Assembly: GCA_963695705.1 (NCBI GenBank)
Contig: CAVOHB010000006.1
Location: 186,001 to 250,000 of the forward strand
DNA length: 64,000 nucleotides
Source: JBKPNJ01 sp963695705
GTDB taxonomy: Bacteria; Actinomycetota; Actinomycetes; Propionibacteriales; Nocardioidaceae
Direction of reading: 5' to 3'
Under the pieces are notes generated by a model. The model did no database searches, was not told the origin of the DNA, and saw only the letters and a program-made list of their open reading frames with translations. The position numbers and the translations under genes are program-made. Of this stretch, positions 50,423 through 59,386 are shown one piece after another (position 1 is the first letter of the stretch; each line of letters begins with the position of its first letter).

Positions 50423-50731
50423 ATGGTCGTCAAGACCCTCGGGGGAACCGTCTATCTCAGCGGTGCTCTTGATGTCCGAAGCGTCGCCGTGGTCCGGGAT
50501 GCATTGCATACCGCTGCCCAGGCCTGCGACGGCAACCTCATCGTCGACGTGACCGATGTCGAGCTGATCGACGCTGCCGGACTGGGGGTCCTCGCGGCCG
50601 CGCATCGACGCATCGAGAGCGAGGGGCGACACCTTGTGCTGAGGGGGTGCAGCCCCTCGCTGCGCCGGATCCTGTCGGTGACCCGACTGACCCGCGTCCT
50701 GCACGTCGAGCGGCGACCTGTCGCCCTCTGA
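50423..50731 (+). CDS. STAS-domain anti-anti-sigma factor
   Basis: 102 residues from ATG 50423, preceded by GGGGAGG. A single STAS domain: VYLSGALDVRSVAVVRDALH, LIVDVTDVELIDAAGLGVLA with the phosphorylatable Ser replaced by Ala (IDAAGLG rather than IDSSGLG). In anti-sigma antagonists that Ser is the phosphorylation target of the anti-sigma kinase. The Ala suggests a constitutively active or differently regulated antagonist. A longer frame upstream is not supported by ribosome sites. Confidence 0.8.
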   Translation: MVVKTLGGTVYLSGALDVRSVAVVRDALHTAAQACDGNLIVDVTDVELIDAAGLGVLAAAHRRIESEGRHLVLRGCSPSLRRILSVTRLTRVLHVERRPVAL

Positions 50732-50870
50732 CACGGACCGGCCTCAAACGGGCCGACGCTCACTTGCGGTCACCCAGGCTCTTGCGCCAACGCTCGTCCG
50801 CGCCACTGGCCGTTACGCTTCGCATACCGGCACCGCGAGCGGATGCCACGAGGCGTAAGGAGGCGCCGGT

Positions 50871-52853
50871 TTGCGCGACGAGCCATGGGTGATGCGCACA
50901 TACGCCGGGCACTCCTCGGCGGCGGGGTCGAACGCCCTGTTCCGGCGCAACATGGAGAAGGGTCAGACCGGCCTCTCGGTCGCTTTCGATCTCCCCACCC
51001 AGACCGGCTACGACGCCGACTCCGAGCTTGCCCGCGGTGAGGTGGGGAAGGTCGGTGTTCCCATCTCTCATCTCGGTCAGATGCGTGAGCTCTTCGACGG
51101 CATCGCGATGGACGAGATGAACACGTCGATGACGATCAACGCGACGGCGATGTGGCTGCTCGCGCTCTATCAGGTCGTCGCCGAAGAGCACGGGGCCGAT
51201 CCGGCCGTCCTCCAGGGCACGACGCAGAACGACATCATCAAGGAGTACCTGTCGCGCGGGACGTACGTGTTCCCTCCCGACCACTCCCTCCGGCTCGCCA
51301 CCGACCTGATCGCGTACACGGTGAACGCGATGCCGAAATGGAACCCGATCAACATCTGCAGCTACCACCTGCAGGAGGCCGGCGCAACGCCGGTGCAGGA
51401 GCTCTCGTATGCACTGTGCACAGCAATGGCCGTGCTCGATGCCGTGCGCGACTCCGGCCAGGTTGCTGCGCCAGACTTCCCCGCCGTCGTCGGGCGGATG
51501 TCGTTCTTCGTCAACGCCGGCGTGCGGTTCGTCGAGGAGATGTGCAAGGTACGCGCGTTCGGTGCGATGTGGGACCGGATAGCCAGGGAGCGTTACGGCG
51601 TCGAGGACGCCAGGATGCGCCGCTTCCGGTTCGGGGTCCAGGTCAACTCGCTGGGGCTGACCGAGGCCCAGCCGGAGAACAACGTGCAGCGGATCGTGCT
51701 GGAGATGCTCGGCGTCACGCTGTCGAAGCGGGCGCGGGCCCGCGCCCTGCAGCTCCCGGCCTGGAACGAGGCTCTCGGCCTGCCACGGCCATGGGACCAA
51801 CAGTGGTCGCTTCGGCTGCAGCAGGTGCTCGCCTTCGAGTCCGACCTGCTGGAGTACGACGACCTGTTCGAGGGCTCCGTCGTGATCGAGGCGAAGGTGG
51901 CCGAGCTGATCACGGGGGCGCAGGCCGAGGTCGACCGCGTCCTGGCCATGGGGGGAGCAGTCGCCGCGGTCGAGTCGGGGTACATGAAGCAGGCCCTGGT
52001 GGGGGCGCACGCGCAGCGGCTGGCCCGCATCGAGTCCGGTGAGGACATGGTCGTCGGGGTCAACGCGTTCCCGGGGACCGAGGAGTCGCCGCTGACCAAG
52101 GACCTCGACGCGTCCATCCAGGCACCCGACCCGCAGGCGGAGGGGGCCGCGATCGCGTCGGTGCACGCGTGGCGCGACGCGCGCGACGATGCGGCGGTGG
52201 ATGTGGCCCTGGAGCGGCTGCGGAACGTCGCAAAGTCCGATCAGAACCTGATGGAGGCGACTCTCGAGGCGGCCCGGGCAGGTGCGACGACCGGCGAATG
52301 GACCGACGCTCTCCGGCAGGTCTTCGGTGAGTTCCGGGCACCCACCGGCGTGTCAGCCGCGCTGGCCGTGACCGATGCCGGTGGTGAGCTGGCCGCGGTC
52401 CGGTCGGCGGTACGCCGCACCGGTGAGCAGCTCGGCGGCCGGCTCCGGCTGCTGATCGGCAAGCCCGGTCTCGACGGCCATTCCAACGGCGCGGAGCAGG
52501 TCGCGGTCCGTGCCCGCGATGCCGGCTTCGAGGTCGTCTACCAGGGGATTCGGCTGACGCCGGAGCAGATCGTCGCCGCGGCGGTTGCCGAGGACGTGCA
52601 CTGCGTCGGGCTGTCTATCCTGTCGGGCTCGCACATGGAACTCGTACCGGCGGTGCTGCGCGGGCTGCGGTGGAACGCCCTCGGCGACGTACCCGTGGTG
52701 GTCGGCGGCATCATCCCGGCCGGGGACGCGGCCCGGCTGCGGGCCATGGGAGTGGCCGCCGTGTTCACGCCCAAGGATTTCGGGATGACCCGGGTCATCG
52801 CCTCGATCGTCGCCGAGATCCGTCGGGCCAACGGACTGGACCCGACGGCGTGA
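50871..52853 (+). CDS. ecm: ethylmalonyl-CoA mutase (MeaA/Ecm type)
   Basis: 660 residues from TTG 50871, preceded by AAGGAGG with a seven-base gap; the first residues RDEPWVMRTYAGHSSA match the family start. The mutase TIM-barrel includes GQTGLSVAFDLPTQTGYDAD and QGTTQNDIIKEYLSRGTYVF. The C-terminal B12 domain has GLDGHSNGAEQVAVRARDAG (DxHxxG lower-ligand His near residue 534) and the SILSGSHMELVP segment. The large one-subunit form and the sequence around residues 8-30 identify Ecm/MeaA rather than methylmalonyl-CoA mutase. It converts (2R)-ethylmalonyl-CoA to methylsuccinyl-CoA with adenosylcobalamin. Confidence 0.9.
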   Translation: MRDEPWVMRTYAGHSSAAGSNALFRRNMEKGQTGLSVAFDLPTQTGYDADSELARGEVGKVGVPISHLGQMRELFDGIAMDEMNTSMTINATAMWLLALYQVVAEEHGADPAVLQGTTQNDIIKEYLSRGTYVFPPDHSLRLATDLIAYTVNAMPKWNPINICSYHLQEAGATPVQELSYALCTAMAVLDAVRDSGQVAAPDFPAVVGRMSFFVNAGVRFVEEMCKVRAFGAMWDRIARERYGVEDARMRRFRFGVQVNSLGLTEAQPENNVQRIVLEMLGVTLSKRARARALQLPAWNEALGLPRPWDQQWSLRLQQVLAFESDLLEYDDLFEGSVVIEAKVAELITGAQAEVDRVLAMGGAVAAVESGYMKQALVGAHAQRLARIESGEDMVVGVNAFPGTEESPLTKDLDASIQAPDPQAEGAAIASVHAWRDARDDAAVDVALERLRNVAKSDQNLMEATLEAARAGATTGEWTDALRQVFGEFRAPTGVSAALAVTDAGGELAAVRSAVRRTGEQLGGRLRLLIGKPGLDGHSNGAEQVAVRARDAGFEVVYQGIRLTPEQIVAAAVAEDVHCVGLSILSGSHMELVPAVLRGLRWNALGDVPVVVGGIIPAGDAARLRAMGVAAVFTPKDFGMTRVIASIVAEIRRANGLDPTA

Positions 52854-52863
52854 GGTCGTCGAG

Positions 52864-53376
52864 GTGAGCGATCTGCAGTGTCCGTGCCGGATCGTCGTCG
52901 CCCGCCATGCGGAGGCGGAGTACGAGACGGAGAGTGTCGACGGGGCCGCGTCCCTGACGCTGGACGGGCGGGCGCAGGCACGCGTGCTCGGGGAGTCGAT
53001 ACGGAACAGGCGCGTCGCAGCCATCGTGACCAGCTCGACGGCCCCGGCGGTCCAGACCGCCGAGATCGTGGCGGCCCAGCTCGGCGTCCCGGTCGGTGTT
53101 CGAGCGGGCCTCGACGTGGGCAGGGCCGACATCGAGACCAGTGCCGACGTTGTGCGCCGGGTCCGCGACGAGCTGCGCGACCTTGTCGACCTCTACCGCG
53201 GAGAGACGGTCCTGGTGGTGACCCACGGCGCTGTCATGTCCCTGGCGCTGCCGCGCCTGGTTGACAACCCGCCGCGCAACGACTCTGCGGAACCGGTGGA
53301 GCCCTGCGCGCTGGTCGAGATCGACTGCGACGCCGACGGGTGGCGTTGCCTGTCCTGGCCGGGTCAGGCCCTGTGA
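52864..53376 (+). CDS. histidine phosphatase family protein
   Basis: 170 residues from GTG 52864. The phosphohistidine motif is IVVARHAEAEYETES; TSSTAPAVQTAEIVAAQLG follows, and the second catalytic His is in VLVVTHGAVMSLALPRL. It is of the broad phosphoglycerate-mutase superfamily; the substrate is unknown. It begins ten bases after ecm and could be co-transcribed. Confidence 0.85.
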   Translation: MSDLQCPCRIVVARHAEAEYETESVDGAASLTLDGRAQARVLGESIRNRRVAAIVTSSTAPAVQTAEIVAAQLGVPVGVRAGLDVGRADIETSADVVRRVRDELRDLVDLYRGETVLVVTHGAVMSLALPRLVDNPPRNDSAEPVEPCALVEIDCDADGWRCLSWPGQAL

Positions 53377-53427
53377 CGCCCGCGCGTTGCATGACGCAAG
53401 GATTCGGGAGGCCGCCGGCGACGGCGA

Positions 53428-54108
53428 TCAGAAGAGACGGGTGCGCGGGTCGTCCATGCCTCTGAGCGCGTTGTAGTCGACGGTCACGCAGCCGATCCCA
53501 CGGTCGGCGGCGAGCGTTCTGGCCTGCGGCTTGATCTGCTGGGCCGCGAAGATCCCGCGCACCGGCGCCAGTCGTGGATCGCGGTTGAGTAGCTGGAGGT
53601 AGCGGGTGAGCTGCTCGACGCCGTCGATCTCCCCCCGGCGCTTGACCTCGACCGCGACCGAGCCCCCCTGCGCATCGCGGCACAGCAGGTCCACCGGCCC
53701 GATCGCGGTCGGGTACTCCCTACGCACCAGCGACAGCCCGCTCCCCAACGACTCCGGATGGTCGGCGAGGAGCTCCTGCAGGTGGGCCTCGACGCCGTCC
53801 TTCTCCAAACCGGGATCACGACCGAGTTCGTGAGCGGAGTCGTGGGCGACGTCCTCGAGCACGATGCGCAGCGTGTCGCCGGACTTGTGGGTGACCGTCC
53901 AGATGCGCGGGCCGCCGGCAGTCTCGTCGCGCTCCTCGCGCAGCACGCACGGCGGGCTCATCCAGTTCAGCGGCTTGTAGGCACGGTCGTCGGCGTGGAT
54001 GGAGACCGAGCCGTCCGCCTTGACCAGAATGAGCCGCAGTGCCGACGGCAGATGGGCGGTCAGCCGGCCGGTGTAGTCCACCTGGCAGCGCGCAATCACG
54101 AGTCGCAC
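53428..54108 (-). CDS. nucS: mismatch endonuclease NucS (EndoMS)
   Basis: 226 residues from GTG (complement of 54106-54108), start RLVIARCQVDYTGRLTAHLP. The N-terminal DNA-binding domain holds YKPLNWMSPPCVL; the C-terminal RecB-like nuclease has GPVDLLCRDAQGGSVAVEVK with Asp and Glu-x-Lys active-site residues. It cuts mismatched double-stranded DNA in actinobacteria lacking MutS/MutL and normally interacts with the sliding clamp. The C-terminus ends MDDPRTRLF, resembling clamp-binding tails. Divergent from the 3-hydroxyacyl-CoA dehydrogenase gene. Confidence 0.95.
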   Translation of the reverse strand: MRLVIARCQVDYTGRLTAHLPSALRLILVKADGSVSIHADDRAYKPLNWMSPPCVLREERDETAGGPRIWTVTHKSGDTLRIVLEDVAHDSAHELGRDPGLEKDGVEAHLQELLADHPESLGSGLSLVRREYPTAIGPVDLLCRDAQGGSVAVEVKRRGEIDGVEQLTRYLQLLNRDPRLAPVRGIFAAQQIKPQARTLAADRGIGCVTVDYNALRGMDDPRTRLF

Positions 54109-54199
54109 GATCGTCGAGGCTACCCGCTGCGCCGTCCCGCAGGGCGCTGCGAGCGACCTCAGCGGGGGAGGGTGCCCGTTTGCGTGGGAGACTCGGGGC

Positions 54200-55981
54200 A
54201 TGGCTCGCGAGTTCACGACCGTCGGTGTGATCGGCCTCGGCACGATGGGCGCCGGGATCGCCGAGGTCTTCGCGCGCAGCGGATTCAACGTGGTCGGCGT
54301 GGAGCTCACCGACGAGCAGCTGGCCCGTGGGCGGCAGCACATCGAGCACTCGACCGACCGGGCGGTCAAGCGAGGAAAGCTGGACGCGGGCGAACAACAG
54401 GCGATCTTCGACCGGGTGACGCTCACCACCTCGATGAGTGACGTGAGGGACTGCGACCTGGTCGTCGAGGCGGTCGTCGAGCGGCTCGAGCTCAAGAGCA
54501 GGGTCTTCCAGGCGCTTGACGACATCGTGCGCCCCGATACCGTCCTCGCCACCAACACCTCCTCGCTCTCGGTCACCGAGCTGTCCGCGGCGACGTCGCG
54601 ACCGCACCGCGTCGTCGGCATGCACTTCTTCAACCCCGCCCCGGTCCAGGCGTTCGTCGAGCTGATCCGAACCGTCGTCACCGAGCCGGAGGTCGTCGCG
54701 GACCTGCAGGAGCTGGCCAGGCGGCTCGGCAAGACCCCGGTGGTCGTCGGCGACAAGGCCGGGTTCATCGCCAACGCCCTGCTGTTCGGCTATCTCAACC
54801 ATGCTGCATCGATGTACGAGTCGCACTACGCCACTCGCGAGGACATCGACCTCGCGATGCGGCTCGGCTGCGGCTACCCGATGGGTCCGCTCGCGCTGCT
54901 CGACCTGATCGGTCTGGACACGGCATACGAGATCCTCGAGACGATGTACCGCCAGGGCCGCAACCGCCTGCACGCGCCGACTCCGATCCTCAAGCAGATG
55001 GTGACCGCGGGTCTGCTGGGGCGAAAGGTCGGACATGGCTTCTACACCTACGCGTCGGCGGACTCTCCGAACGTCGTCGACGACGACCAGACACCCACCG
55101 CCGGGCAGGCCCCGCAGCTGCACAGCGTCGTCGAGACCGTCGGAGTGGTCGGGTCGGGCACGATGGCGACGGGCATCGTGGAGGTCTTCGCCCGGGGTGG
55201 GTACGACGTGCTCTTTGTCGCCCGCTCGCAGGAGAAGGTGGACGCCGTACGCCGCGGCGTCGAGCACTCGCTGGAGAAGGCGGTGCAGCGGGGGAGGCTC
55301 AGCGAGGCTGAGCGCGACGCCTGTCTGGTTCGCATCTCCGGGAGCCCGAGTCTGGAGTCGCTGCGCGAGGTCGACCTGGTGGTCGAGGCGGTGGTCGAAC
55401 AGCTGGGCATCAAGAGGGCGCTGTTCGAGAACCTCGACGAGATCTGCAAGCCCGGGACGATCCTGGCGACGACCACCTCGTCGCTGCCGGTGATCGAGTG
55501 CGCGAGCGCGACCAGCCGCCCCCGCAACGTGGTCGGCATGCATTTCTTCAACCCGCCGACGGCGATGAAGCTCGTCGAGGTCGTGTCCACGGTTTCGACC
55601 GGCGACGAGGTGGCCGAGACTGTGCGTGCGGTGTGCGTCTCACTCGGGCGACATCCCGTGGCATGCAGCGACCGGGCCGGGTTCATCGTCAACGCGCTGC
55701 TGTTCCCCTATCTCAACGACGCGGTCAAGATGCTCGAGGCGCACTATGCGACCGCCGACGACATCGACACGGCGATGAAGGAGGGGTGTCGGCTGCCGAT
55801 GGGCCCGTTCGAGCTGCTCGACGTGGTCGGCAACGACGTGTCCCTGGCGATCGAGCGGACGCTCTACCTGGAGTTCCGCGAGCCGGGCTTCGCGCCCGCT
55901 CCGCTGCTGGAGCACCTGGTCACCGCCGGATACCACGGGCGCAAGACCGGACGTGGATTCCGCGACTACTCGGTGCACTGA
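54200..55981 (+). CDS. tandem (duplicated) 3-hydroxyacyl-CoA dehydrogenase
   Basis: 593 residues that consist of two homologous 3-hydroxybutyryl-CoA dehydrogenase modules. Module 1 (about 1-290) has VGVIGLGTMGAGIAEVFARS and GMHFFNPAPVQAFVELI; module 2 (about 310-593) has VGVVGSGTMATGIVEVFARG and GMHFFNPPTAMKLVEVV. Both retain the Rossmann glycines and the catalytic His, so both are probably active. It probably acts with the thiolase and the ethylmalonyl-CoA genes, as does the single-module hbd. Confidence 0.88.
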   Translation: MAREFTTVGVIGLGTMGAGIAEVFARSGFNVVGVELTDEQLARGRQHIEHSTDRAVKRGKLDAGEQQAIFDRVTLTTSMSDVRDCDLVVEAVVERLELKSRVFQALDDIVRPDTVLATNTSSLSVTELSAATSRPHRVVGMHFFNPAPVQAFVELIRTVVTEPEVVADLQELARRLGKTPVVVGDKAGFIANALLFGYLNHAASMYESHYATREDIDLAMRLGCGYPMGPLALLDLIGLDTAYEILETMYRQGRNRLHAPTPILKQMVTAGLLGRKVGHGFYTYASADSPNVVDDDQTPTAGQAPQLHSVVETVGVVGSGTMATGIVEVFARGGYDVLFVARSQEKVDAVRRGVEHSLEKAVQRGRLSEAERDACLVRISGSPSLESLREVDLVVEAVVEQLGIKRALFENLDEICKPGTILATTTSSLPVIECASATSRPRNVVGMHFFNPPTAMKLVEVVSTVSTGDEVAETVRAVCVSLGRHPVACSDRAGFIVNALLFPYLNDAVKMLEAHYATADDIDTAMKEGCRLPMGPFELLDVVGNDVSLAIERTLYLEFREPGFAPAPLLEHLVTAGYHGRKTGRGFRDYSVH

Positions 55982-55986
55982 ACGCA

Positions 55987-56781
55987 ATGGTGAAGATCAC
56001 CGGCAACTCGGTGCTGCCGGCCCGGCGGGAGGCGCTCGAGCTCCATGCGTCCGACGGGGTGCGACTGGTCGCCGAGCTCGCCCTGCCACTCGACCGTCCC
56101 CCGACGGCGACGATCATCTGCCTGCATCCGCTGCCCACCCACGGCGGAATGATGGACAGCCACATCTTCCGCAAGGCCGCGTACCGGTTGCCGGCCCTGG
56201 CCGGCGTCGGGGTGCTGAGGTTCAACACCCGCGGCACCTCCAGCGTTCAGGGCACCAGTGAGGGACTGTTCGACAATGCCGGGCTCGAGCGGCTCGACGT
56301 CGCGGCCGCCATCGAGTACGCCGAGTTCAACGACCTTCCCCACATCTGGCTGGTGGGGTGGTCGTTCGGTACCGATCTGGCGCTGCTGTACGGGTGCGAC
56401 CCGGCGGTCACCGGCGCGATCCTCCTGTCGCCGCCCCTGCGGTTCGCCGAGCCCGATGATCTCTCCGTGTGGGCGGCCAGTGGCAAGCCGCTGGTCGCAC
56501 TCGTGCCCGAGTTCGACGACTACCTGCGCCCCGACGCCGCCCGCGAGCAGTTCGCCGTCGTACCGCAGGCCGAGGTCGTCGCGGTCGAAGGTGGCAAGCA
56601 TCTGTGGGTGGGACAGGCCGAACGGGCACTCGACGAGATCGTGCGCAGGGTCGCCCCCGGGGTCGCCACCCCGCTGCCGACGCACTGGGACGGGCCCATC
56701 GGCAAGGCGGACGCGTCGGCATACGCCGACCGCACGGTAGCCAGCTTCGCCGACGTCGCCCTGCCCGAGCAGCTGGAATGA
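55987..56781 (+). CDS. alpha/beta hydrolase family protein
   Basis: 264 residues from ATG 55987, five bases after the previous stop. Segments are TIICLHPLPTHGGMMDSHIF, RFNTRGTSSVQGTSEGLFDN, the nucleophile elbow LVGWSFGTDLALLYG (GWSFG) and VVAVEGGKHLWVGQAERALD with the catalytic His. It resembles the TEX30/CocE-like hydrolases that follow dienelactone-hydrolase folds. Substrate unknown. It converges on the AI-2E gene. Confidence 0.8.
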   Translation: MVKITGNSVLPARREALELHASDGVRLVAELALPLDRPPTATIICLHPLPTHGGMMDSHIFRKAAYRLPALAGVGVLRFNTRGTSSVQGTSEGLFDNAGLERLDVAAAIEYAEFNDLPHIWLVGWSFGTDLALLYGCDPAVTGAILLSPPLRFAEPDDLSVWAASGKPLVALVPEFDDYLRPDAAREQFAVVPQAEVVAVEGGKHLWVGQAERALDEIVRRVAPGVATPLPTHWDGPIGKADASAYADRTVASFADVALPEQLE

Positions 56782-56787
56782 GAGCGC

Positions 56788-58098
56788 TCACAGCTCGTCC
56801 TGGCGCTTGACCACGACCTCACGGACGATCAGCAGGATCGCCGCCGCACTCGGGATTGCCAGCAGGGCGCCGACGATGCCGAGCAGCGTTCCCCCGACGA
56901 GCGCCGCGATCACCGTCACGGCCGGTGGCACGTCGACCGAGCTGCTCATCACGCGCGGGTAGATCAGATAGTTCTCGACCTGCTGATAGACGACGTAGAA
57001 GACGACGCAGAGGATCCCGATGTGCGGCTCGGTCGCGAAGCCGATCGCAGAGACGATCACGGCTCCGATGGTGGCCCCGATCAGCGGGATGAAGTCCAGG
57101 ATCGCGACCACGACCGCCAGCGCCACGGCATAGGCGCCGAGTCCGACGACGGTCAGGAAGATCGCCGAGGAGACGCCGGCGCACACGGCGATGAGGACGG
57201 CCCCTGCCACATAGCCGCCGACCCTGGCAAGGATCTCGTCACCGAGCTTGCCGACCCGATCCCGGCGCGACGCCGGGGCCAGGCTGTAGCCGGCTCGCTT
57301 GATCGCAGGCAGTGCAGCCAGGAAGTACAACGTCAGCACGAAGATCACGAAGACGTTGAAGACCGCGTTGACGACGAACTTCCCCAAGCCGATCAGGCCA
57401 CCAGCCACCGCGGTGGCGACGCCGCCGCCGGTGATCTGCTGCTTGAGGTTGGCGGTGATGTCGTACTTGTCGTCGAGGTTACGGAGCGCGCGGTTGTGTC
57501 CCAGCGAGTCGAGCCAGGAGGGTGCGGTGTGGATGATCGTGGAGATCTGGTCCACCAGCACGGGGACGATCGAGATCGCGAAGAGGCCCAGCACGGCGAA
57601 GACACCGAGTGAGACGATCGCGACCGACCACACCCGGCGCAGGTTGTGCCTGACCAGCCAGTCGACGATGGGATTGAGCCCCACGGCGATGAACATCGCC
57701 ACGAGGACGAGTACGAGAACCGACGAGGCCAGCATCACCAGGTACGCCAGCCAGAACGCCAGCACCACCCCGATCCCGCCGAAGAAGCCGATGTAGACCG
57801 GCGAGTGCCGTTCCAGCGGAGGGCCGGGCTCGCCGAAAGGGCTCGGCGCATCCTGGTCCGCGACATGCTCGATCAGTAGGTCCTCGGCCGCCGCCTCGGC
57901 GTCCTCGGCCGCCGCCTCGGCGTCCTCGGCGTCGGTGCTCGCCCTGTCGGCCGCGGCGGCACTCGACTCGGCGGTCTGCGCGTCCTGGCGGGCCTCCGAA
58001 GCGGCCTCGCGTGCCTCGTCGCGCGCATCCTCGGCGGCGGCCTTGGCGCCCTCGGCTGCCTGGGACGCCTGATGCAGATCGTGCTCGTCTGTGCTCAC
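56788..58098 (-). CDS. AI-2E family transporter with coiled N-terminus
   Basis: 436 residues from GTG (complement of 58096-58098). Residues 1-80 are an Ala/Glu/Asp-rich helical stretch (AAEGAKAAAEDARDEAREAA, EAAAEDAEAAAEDLLIEHVA) predicted to form a coiled coil. The rest is the PerM/AI-2E membrane domain with about eight helices (VVLAFWLAYLVMLASSVLVL; ALVGGTLLGIVGALLAIPSA). The family includes autoinducer-2 exporters and Na+/H+ antiporter-like permeases. The N-terminal coil may bind the DivIVA-like protein encoded 28 bases upstream, by analogy of sequence type; this is inference. Confidence 0.75.
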   Translation of the reverse strand: MSTDEHDLHQASQAAEGAKAAAEDARDEAREAASEARQDAQTAESSAAAADRASTDAEDAEAAAEDAEAAAEDLLIEHVADQDAPSPFGEPGPPLERHSPVYIGFFGGIGVVLAFWLAYLVMLASSVLVLVLVAMFIAVGLNPIVDWLVRHNLRRVWSVAIVSLGVFAVLGLFAISIVPVLVDQISTIIHTAPSWLDSLGHNRALRNLDDKYDITANLKQQITGGGVATAVAGGLIGLGKFVVNAVFNVFVIFVLTLYFLAALPAIKRAGYSLAPASRRDRVGKLGDEILARVGGYVAGAVLIAVCAGVSSAIFLTVVGLGAYAVALAVVVAILDFIPLIGATIGAVIVSAIGFATEPHIGILCVVFYVVYQQVENYLIYPRVMSSSVDVPPAVTVIAALVGGTLLGIVGALLAIPSAAAILLIVREVVVKRQDEL

Positions 58099-58126
58099 CC
58101 GACGATGTCGGTCGCCCGCGTCGCAC

Positions 58127-59338
58127 TCACTCGCGTGGTTGTGCGGGGAGCGTGGTGGTCGCGTCGTCCGCGTCGGCGCCGGCCTGACCAGACTCCTGTT
58201 CGGCGGCCTCGGGCAGGACCGGCGGCTCGCCGGCCTGAGCCGTGGCATTGTCGTCCGGCTCTGCCACGTCGGGATCCGCGGCCTTCGGGGTGGTCACCTC
58301 GGGAATCGCACCGATGCCGAACGTGGACACGAAGTCCCGCAGACCGGCGAGTTGGGCGACGATGCTGTCGCGGCGCGACTGCAGGTGCTCGACCTCCTGG
58401 CGTGCGGCCGTCAGCGATCGCTCCGTGTCTGCCTGGCCATGGTTGGACAGCTGTTCGGCCTGCTTGCGCGCCGCGGCTACGATCTGCTCCGAGACGCGCC
58501 TGGCCCGCTCCTGCAGTCGTTCTGCCTCCGCCTCCGCCTCGGCCCGGTGCCGGTTGGCCTGGGTCGTCGCCTCGGTGGCCCGCTGCTCGGCAGCCCGGGC
58601 GCGCTCCTCGGCCTCGGCGACGAGCGTCTGTGTCTCGGCGGAGGCGGCGGCGTGTCGCTCGGTGGCCTCCTTGCTGAGGCGTTCCTTCTCCACCGCGAGG
58701 GTCCGACGCGCCTCAGCTACCTCCCGGTCGGCCCCGGCCCGGATCTGCTCCGCCTCCCGTTTCGCGGTGGTAGTCAATGCGTTCATCTCCTGCTGGGCGG
58801 CGATGCGCAGCTGTTCGGCCTCCCGTCGGGCTGCGGCCAGCAGGTCATCGGCCTCCGCCTGTGCCTGGGCCCGGATCTGCTGGACGTCGGCGACCGTCGC
58901 CGAACGACGCTCGTCGATCTCGTTCAGCTGCACCACGCGGCTGTCCTCGGCCTCGGTCTCAGCGTCGACGCGTATCGCCGCCGCCTCCGACCGCGCGATC
59001 GAACGCAACGCATCCGCCTCGCGCCGGGCGGCGGCGGTGACCTCGTGAGCCTGCTCCTCGGCCAGCCGCAGCATCTCCGCGGCCCGTCCGCCGAGACCGG
59101 CGTAGGTGGGCGCCTCGGTCTCGGCGATCTGCTGCTTGAGCCGGTCGAGCTCGTGCTCGAGCTCGGCGATCCGCTCCTTGAGCCCGGTCGTCGTCCGCTT
59201 GGCCTCCTCGCGCGCCGCTTCGACAGATGCCACGAAGGTGTCCACGGTGTCCCGGTCGTACCCACCCCGCCGGGCGAGAGGGAACTGCGACGGCGTGCTG
59301 ACGTTGTCGAAGATGGAAAGTCCGGACTGCTCGGTCAT
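58127..59338 (-). CDS. DivIVA-like coiled-coil filament protein
   Basis: 403 residues. An N-terminal DivIVA-like motif (SQFPLARRGGYDRDTVDTFV) is followed by about 270 residues of uninterrupted coiled coil rich in Ala, Glu and Arg (ELEHELDRLKQQIAETEAPT, EEQAHEVTAAARREADALRS) and an acidic tail with Pro and Thr. It resembles Scy/FilP-type cytoskeletal proteins of mycelial actinobacteria. Those proteins organise polar growth. The genes near it in Streptomyces (filP, scy, epimerase, thiolase, meaB) match this neighbourhood in part. Confidence 0.8.
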   Translation of the reverse strand: MTEQSGLSIFDNVSTPSQFPLARRGGYDRDTVDTFVASVEAAREEAKRTTTGLKERIAELEHELDRLKQQIAETEAPTYAGLGGRAAEMLRLAEEQAHEVTAAARREADALRSIARSEAAAIRVDAETEAEDSRVVQLNEIDERRSATVADVQQIRAQAQAEADDLLAAARREAEQLRIAAQQEMNALTTTAKREAEQIRAGADREVAEARRTLAVEKERLSKEATERHAAASAETQTLVAEAEERARAAEQRATEATTQANRHRAEAEAEAERLQERARRVSEQIVAAARKQAEQLSNHGQADTERSLTAARQEVEHLQSRRDSIVAQLAGLRDFVSTFGIGAIPEVTTPKAADPDVAEPDDNATAQAGEPPVLPEAAEQESGQAGADADDATTTLPAQPRE

Positions 59339-59386
59339 CGTGTGCGCTCCAACTCGTATGAACTCATTGACGCAACCGTAGCCGGG

